Below, piece after piece: positions 58,623-64,000 of a stretch of DNA of 64,000 bases. Both the position numbers and the translations under genes were made by a program. A model generated the notes under the pieces. The model did not search any database and was not told where the DNA came from. It saw only the letters and a list, made by a program, of their open reading frames with translations. Within the stretch, counting starts at the first letter, position 1; every line of letters starts with the position of its first letter. Source of the stretch: Isoetes taiwanensis (lineage: Eukaryota > Streptophyta > Lycopodiopsida > Isoetales > Isoetaceae); NCBI GenBank assembly GCA_021234155.1, contig JAJEKV010000002.1:27335299-27399298 (forward strand). Direction: 5' to 3'.

Positions 58623-59386
58623 ATTTCTAGAAATGACGTTTTCCTTCGTTTCACCGAATAGAAGGAAAACGAGGTTCTAGAAATACGGAGGCAGTTAGCA
58701 GTTAGTTAATTTTTTTCCCTCTTTTCCCTATTTATATGCTTTCTCGGCCTCTTCTCTCTCATCAGCTCTCTTGGTGCATTTCCTAGCCTCTTCTTCCTTC
58801 TCCCTACGGTTTGCCCCCCCCTCCCTCCACCCTTCTCCTGCTTATATGACTTGTTTGAAAACTAACACTTTGTGGGAGGCCTTGTGCCTAGTTGGAGGCC
58901 TAGTGCCTGGTTGGGGCCTTTGTGCCTGGTTGAGGCCGGTGTGCCTGGTTGAGGCTTTGGTGCCTGGTTGGAGGCCCTAGTGCCTGGTTGGAGGCCCTAG
59001 TGCCTGGTTGGAGGCCTTCGTGCCTGGATGGCCTTGGTGGCTTTTGGTTCGTCTTTCTTGTGTATGCAGGGTTTAGCATGGCTGTTTGAAGGAGAGCTTT
59101 GGATTCGGAGCACAAGATGAAGATCAATGGAGAAGACAATTCAAACATGTTTCGTCTTTGGCAACTTCATTGCTGTAATGTATTTTCATCCAATAAGGCC
59201 AGTCAGCATGAGGGTGCAAGATCTATTATGTTTTTGGACCTAGCGTTGGTTAGTGATCCCATTATTGTCAGGGTTTTTCCTCGAAAACCCGAAAGGGCGA
59301 GGTTTTTTAATCCCGGCCATAATGGTTTCACTAGCTTGCTATCATGATGTACTTGTTTTGGTTATCAAGGAAATGCCCATGAGCAG
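58623..59386 (+). other. Second insertion in the P450, bounded by a 35-bp P450 direct repeat
   Basis: The P450 word AGCATTCTTG(T/C)...CCGTAGTATTTCTAGAA occurs at 58594-58625 and again at 59388-59421. Between them lie the 180-bp leader shared with 55719, a minisatellite, and an open stretch (59099-59347) without recognised domain. It could be an insertion with a long target duplication or the remnant of a tandem duplication. Confidence 0.45.
58872..59035 (+). repeat. GTGCCTGGTTGGAGGCC minisatellite
   Basis: About eight units of 19-20 bp with consensus GTGCCTGGTTGGAGGCCTA. The two near 58978-59018 are identical and the outer ones diverged. Lies inside the second P450 insertion. Confidence 0.9.
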
Positions 59387-60277
59387 CATTATCAGCATTC
59401 TTGTTCAGGCCTATCCGTAGTATTTCTAGAAAGCAAGGATGGCAAGGAAATTAATTTGACCAAATTGATTTCTGCAACGAATCTCAATATTATAACAAGA
59501 GTGGCAATGGGGAAGAGATTCTTTGGAGAGGCAACAGATGAAGCAGCTCATTTTTCTGAGCTCCTCCATGAATTATTGTCCTTGCTTGGAGCTGTTAATA
59601 TAGCAGACTTCTTTCCTCAACTATGGTGGTTAGATTTGCAGGGTCTTAAGGGCAAAATGACAAAGCTCCACACAAAATTAGACGGAACGCCGTATATCTC
59701 AAGCGAGATATGGTTAATGTGGCCACCTGTATCAGCCATGAAGAACAACGCGGTTTGAAGCCCAAAAACCAACTGTTTCTGGCATTTTTTGGCGTTTTTT
59801 GGTCGATCCGGCTCCATTTTGCTTCAAATCTCTTCCTCTCTTCACTGATCTAGCATAAAAGAGGTAGATGAAGCGATTGGCATGGTTTTTAGATCGAATC
59901 AAACTGCCCATAAACAGAACATAGAGATTAACATAGAGGTAATTATGGAGCATAAACAGAACAGAGAGATTAACAAGGGTGAGAGTTCTTGGCACTTTGT
60001 TGATGCACTGTTATCTCCATCTCAAGATGATGTTCTAGTGGACTACGATGTGGTTAAAGGTGTCATTCTGGTAAATCTCAGAGCCCCCTTTTTTTTCTTC
60101 CTTTCTTCCAATCCTTTAACTTAAATTTCGTGAATTAGGGTGCTCTTCTAGGAGGGAGCGATACAGCTACAAACACTTCGCTATGGGCACTATCTGAGCT
60201 TCTCCATGTCGAAGGTCGAAGGTCTTGTCTAGCCATGAACATGGGTCTGAGGATGGTAGAAACCACTCTTGCTCATC

Positions 60278-61213
60278 CACATCAAAAACGATGCCCACAT
60301 CCTCCTTAAAATACCCCCTTTTGGAAATGGGGAATTGAGGAGCAAAGGATAATCTTTTGTGGAGAAGGGAATTTTAGTTCTATGTTAGAGGTATTGAGGG
60401 AGTAACGGGGGGATTGCGATTTCGAATATGGGGATTTTTTGTAAAAAATGAAGAATGGGGAATGAGGAGAAATGGGGTAGTCAAGGGTATTAGAGGTAAT
60501 GAGGGAGTAATAAGGGGATTGCATTTAGAACATGGGGAGTTATAGACATTAACATGCCATGATAAGAGGATATTAGCCTATAAAATATAAAGGGGGAGTT
60601 GCAGAAATAGGGAACACGGTAAAACATTGCAAATGGAAATGGGGGATTGTTGCATATGGAAATGGGGAACACATTGCATGTAGAAACAGAGTACAACAGA
60701 AAGAATTTTTGATAGAGGATATATATCACAAAGGGGGGATTGTTGTCATAATGGGGTATGAACATTGATTGTTTTAACGGGGTACGCACATATGGAATGG
60801 GGTACAAATGAAGAAATTTTCGAGTAAGGGGATATCAAACTACAAAATCACAAAAGGGGGATTGTTGAGAAAGGGGTATGAATAGTGGTTGCAAGAAATG
60901 GGGTGTAGAAATGGGGTACGAATGAAGAAAGTTTCGAGTAAGGGGATATGAAACTACAAAATCACAAAAGGGGGATTGTTGAGGAAAGGGGTATGAATAT
61001 TAGTTGCAAGAAATAGGGTACGAACATTACATATGGCAATAGGGGATATAAAAAAAACTTCAAATAAGAGGATACTAATCTACAAAATCACAAAGGGGGG
61101 AATGTGGCCAAATACCCCGTTTCTGAAAATCATTGCTATTCCACGAAAAGGGGGATTTTGAGGGGGTTTTTACAGGGGATTTTAAGGAGGATGTGGGCAT
61201 CGTTTTTGATGTG
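60278..61213. mobile_element. Non-autonomous TIR element in the P450 terminal exon (936 bp)
   Basis: Perfect inverted ends of about 35 bp, starting CACATCAAAAACGATGCCCA at the left and the complement at 61213. Flanked by ATC on both sides (60275-60277, 61214-61216). Removing the element and one ATC restores the P450 reading AHLLHAFNW exactly, so a 3-bp target duplication is proven by the gene frame. The interior is G-rich on the plus strand (GGGG-rich words) with a 114-bp period near 60810-61040. A 3-bp duplication and CAC ends suggest a CACTA-related family. No transposase. Confidence 0.93.
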
Positions 61214-61431
61214 ATCTTCTGCATGCATTTAATTGGAAGGTGCCTGATAATAAGAAATTTGACATGGAAGAAGACTGTGGAATCTCCATTGGCAGAGCAA
61301 GTCCTCTGTATGCCGTTGCAAGTTCAAGATCTTAAGGGCATTCTGGAGTTTTTGCCCTATTTTCAACCATAAGTTTTTGAGTTTTTGCATGTCTCCATCG
61401 TTACAATTAGAAGGGAACATATGTTTATGCT

Positions 61432-61570
61432 GTTATGTGGAGCGGCAACAATGAGCAGATTCCTTCTTTGGAATGGGAGCTGGCCACCACAGCAGCCAGG
61501 AGCGCCGGCTGCTGTCGGTGGCCAGCTCCCATTCCAGAGCAGGAATCTGTGAATTGTTGACACTCCACGA
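61432..61570. repeat. Foldback element 1
   Basis: Inner stem 61459-61497 against 61507-61546: GATTCC, GGAATGGGAGCTGGCCACC and CAGCAGCC are mirrored on the other arm with two small bulges. Outer arms TTATGTGGAGCGGCAACAAT and ATTGTTGACACTCCACGA pair with mismatches. Related to the foldback at 61715. Confidence 0.88.
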
Positions 61571-61714
61571 CGTCAAGGTAAGCTTCGGCAGATGAGCTTC
61601 GGCAGACCGGCTGTCTCAAGTTCGTCAAGAATGATCTACCATTTGTCATTAATGATTAGTATGATCGCCACATGGCGAGCTCTCATTGGACACCAAACAA
61701 GAATGAAGAACTAA

Positions 61715-61831
61715 CTTACCTTGACGTTATGTGGAACAGCAACAAGGAGCCGACTCTTGCTTTGGAATGGGAAGCTCCCATTCCAGAGCAAGAATCAGAG
61801 ACTTGTTGCTGCTCCACGACGTCAAGGTAAG
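61715..61831. repeat. Foldback element 2, near-perfect palindrome
   Basis: Arms CTTACCTTGACGT, GTGGAACAGCAACAAG and TTGCTTTGGAATGGGA pair with TCCCATTCCAGAGCAA, CTTGTTGCTGCTCCAC and ACGTCAAGGTAAG around a 3-nt centre. As RNA it would form a hairpin of more than 50 bp. It could be a small MITE or a small-RNA precursor. Confidence 0.9.
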
Positions 61832-62126
61832 CAAAGAAACTGGGATCAAGCTTCAGCAATGGTTTTCAAGCTTTCTCGCTTAGGATCAAGCTTCGGCCAT
61901 GGTGATGGCACAAAGCATCTCAAGCTTCTTATGCTGGCCATAGCACCAATAGGGTTCGTTAATCCAGCCACCATAGCCGATTGTTGAGGAAGCAAGCTTC
62001 CACCTCAGCAGCCTTGTCATCATATAAGATGACATGGCATAACATGATGTGGCAATCCTGTCCAAAGGTCATCACCTTATGTAGAGTCATGTCCTTAATG
62101 AAGAGTCAAGTTTGTATCCAAGAGAT
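61832..62126. other. Anonymous sequence
   Basis: Short duplicated words (GATCAAGCTTC twice) only. No gene. Confidence 0.5.
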
Positions 62127-63016
62127 ATATCTCTTAGGTTTCTATATGTAGATTTTTCCTGAAAGGGGTATTTGACACATTAGAAAATTGAACCATTGAA
62201 TTAAACCCCGCAAACCCCCGAATTGTTTTTGTTGATATTCGTGCAGGGTGTCCAGCGGTTGGCGAGGAGCTCTACCCTTGTACATTTGTATACTATGCAT
62301 TTGTATACTACATATACTAAGGTCAAAAAGACAATTTGCCATAGTAATAGGCTGAACCTCTTTTTTCTTTGGAGCTGGTATGCTTCTATATTTTTTCATT
62401 GGAGGATAAATCACATTGACCCCATTGATTGGTTGGATATAGACACCACCCTTGAGAAAGATAAGAACATCCTTAGTTTCCTAATTTTCAGCATCAAAGT
62501 GTGAAATAGAGAGGATGGTTATGTATATCAATCATGCTCATGCATTTTGCCAGATCATTATGTGCCTGATTTATTCTTGACACCAAATCGAACATATTAT
62601 TCATTTCCAGGAAGGTTACAAAGGAGGTGCTATTTTCTTCAAGCCCAGACTCTTATTTCATAAGATATTTGTGGAGACTTGTACTGAAAATGGAGGCCAA
62701 CAAGAGTTGTACGGCATTATTTGGAGGCCACATGCGAATTTCTTCGCACCCGGGCTGGATAAGATCAGCAACTGGTCTTGCTCTTCCTTAATAGATGTCT
62801 TTCAAGTTCTTGATTGCGTTTTAAGCACTTCTTTTTGTAAGTTGCGGAGTAAGCTTTGTTCTTAAAGCATCCTGGGCTACTAAAATTGCAAATCATTTTC
62901 TTCAGTTTGTAAGTTTGATTGAGCGCAACCATTGATTCGTGTTTTAATTTACCATCATATCTCTGTTGTATACATCTTTACTATATGTGCCTTAGACTAG
63001 GTGAAAGACATGAATT
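62127..63016 (+). repeat. Duplicated segment, copy 2 (first at 37909-38809)
   Basis: Same orientation as 37909-38809. The conserved open frame here is 62616-62865 (METCTENGGQQELYGIIWRP and onward). The right end continues without the Helitron present in copy 1, giving the empty site for the insertion at 38810. Confidence 0.82.
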
Positions 63017-63650
63017 TATGGGGCTTATCAACACCTAAACACAAGAAGGAACTTTTAATAGCTACATTTTCATTTTTTTTTTGGCATTGATACTGAAGGA
63101 TTCAACTAATAGAGCAACCATTTTTTACTGGAATTTAACATCTCCATAGAGCCAGAACTGCCATTATTTTGTGATGGCCATCGCCATTACCACAGTTTGT
63201 TGTTTCTTTGCACCTCACCAGCATCCCATTCCAATATGTGATGACTTCTTATATATCATATCACATTAAATTCTATCTTTGTATGGTTGACGCATCTTTT
63301 GTGTCAGTGTGATTAAGATCTGCATTTCAGAGGTACTGGACTTGGAGCAAGAGCAGGCTTTTTCTATGTATTCTACATTTTTCTACATATTCTGGGTAAA
63401 AGCATGAAAGGGTGTCTATAAATGTAGCCCTTTTTGTACATATACATATGTACCGAATGCACATTTTTGGAATAACTGTCATCATGACCCGCTAGTAACT
63501 GCCATGATTAATGGCTATCCACCACTCTGAAACCGCACAATTTTCGGATTTTGAAATTCTTTCCCAAATTCTTTCTTGGTTTGCCTCTCGTTCACTATCC
63601 CGCCCCTGCCTTCTCTGCTTGAATTCCGATCACGAATTCTTCATCTAGCT
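63017..63650. other. Anonymous sequence upstream of a partial ORF
   Basis: AT-rich. The last 80 bp are CT-rich (63570-63645), resembling a leader of the following frame. Confidence 0.45.
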
Positions 63651-64000
63651 ATGGCCCCAAAACGCCCCCAGATGAGTGCTTGCTCATCATCATAGCCCAA
63701 GCAAGAAGCCAGTGCTTCCGGCAGTGGAATTTTACCTCCAAGAAGTTTACGTTTGGGTTCTGAAGTGATCCAAGCCAAAGACCTCCGTGATAAACATGCA
63801 GAGGCCCACATACCCAACCTAGAGATGGTTATGAACGAGGTATGGGGTGAAGCTCCAAAAAATAGACGAGGATTCAAGGAAGGGAGAATCCAGAACGCAT
63901 GGAAAGATGATTTTTTTAAATATTATGAATTGGTTTATGGCAAGAAACAGGTTACAAACCATTATATTTCTACCTATTTTGCCAGAGCATTTGCTCTTCA
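63651..64000 (+). pseudogene. Partial unknown ORF with an early stop, runs off the window
   Basis: ATG 63651 reads MAPKRPQMSACSSS, then TAG (63693-63695), then an open frame to the window end with SEVIQAKDLRDKHAEAHIP, MNEVWGEAPKNRRGFKEG and YYELVYGKKQVTNHYIS. A CT-rich leader precedes it. Unrecognised. The long uninterrupted frame after the stop suggests a recently broken gene or a start downstream. It may be a transposon protein. Confidence 0.45.

Larger units (their letters stand above)
55226..61335 (+). pseudogene. Cytochrome P450 (A-type, CYP71-clan-like) pseudogene
   Basis: Membrane-bound haem monooxygenase family of plant secondary metabolism. ATG 55226 opens the N-terminal anchor (hydrophobic residues 8-30), then the proline hinge PPSPLALPIIGHLHLF and HGPLMLLKFGS. 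A frameshift near 55567 is followed by YGDHWKHMRKLF and EEVMSMIRIIREE (to about 55718). Further exon parts: 59411-59687 (FLESKDGKEINLTKL), 59846-60070, intron 60071-60138 (GT-AG), I-helix exon with GALLGGSDTATNTS. The reading then jumps in frame from SELLH to VEGRRSC (haem Cys codon 60226-60228), deleting the K-helix ExxR and PERF region. After a TIR element the end LLHAFNWKVPDN...YAV continues to TAA 61333-61335. Insertions at 55719, 58623, about 59688-59845 and 60278 split it. Clearly dead. Substrate unknown. Confidence 0.92.

Overview
This window looks like a repeat-dense, gene-poor stretch of a land-plant nuclear genome. The evidence is a Ty3/gypsy chromovirus primed by initiator tRNA-Met, Helitron termini of plant type (5' TC, GC-rich 3' hairpin, CTAG, inserted between A and T), short foldback elements, and decayed plant gene families (A-type cytochrome P450, GDSL esterase/lipase, FANCL). 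I could not narrow the lineage. I found no gene here that is certainly intact host coding sequence, no tRNA or rRNA gene, and no CRISPR array.

Layout. 1-4673: a Helitron-like fragment (minus strand), then a first copy of a repeat that carries pieces of FANCL. 4674-17674: a complete 13-kb LTR retrotransposon with 1.6-kb LTRs, a GGAGG target duplication, PBS, PPT and gag-protease-RT-RNaseH-integrase-chromodomain. It also holds about 4.5 kb of extra sequence between the PBS and gag. 17680-27391: anonymous AT-rich DNA with tandem duplications, a Helitron 5' terminus (21754) and a retroposed transcript with a target duplication (23632-24762). 27392-36272: two tandem copies of a roughly 5-kb unit containing FANCL and P450 exon pieces; the second is interrupted by a LINE. 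36273-44861: further Helitron ends, a 5'-truncated LINE and a GDSL lipase pseudogene. 44862-54470: a third full copy of the 5-kb unit, split by a TIR element, a 2.77-kb Helitron and another LINE. In each case the other copies give the empty site. 55226-61335: a P450 pseudogene broken by several insertions and an internal deletion. 61336-64000: foldback elements, another copy of the 37.9-kb repeat and a partial unknown ORF.

The most striking feature is in the retrotransposon's extra region. An open frame (ATG at 7561, end at 8250; frame open from about 7348) ends in a full histone H3 core, helix alpha-N to the C-terminus, 99 residues without an indel. It is fused to a charged coiled-coil and a basic linker in place of the normal H3 tail. 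The same element carries a C-terminal chromodomain, a fold that in other chromoviruses reads histone H3 marks. A chromovirus carrying its own H3-like protein is, as far as I know, undescribed. Many frameshifts elsewhere in the element could be decay or consensus errors, because the differences between the two LTRs sit almost only in GC-rich motifs.

The second theme is exon shuffling. The local P450 gene has contributed a 67-bp exon piece to each copy of the 5-kb repeat, which also carries FANCL RING-domain exons.
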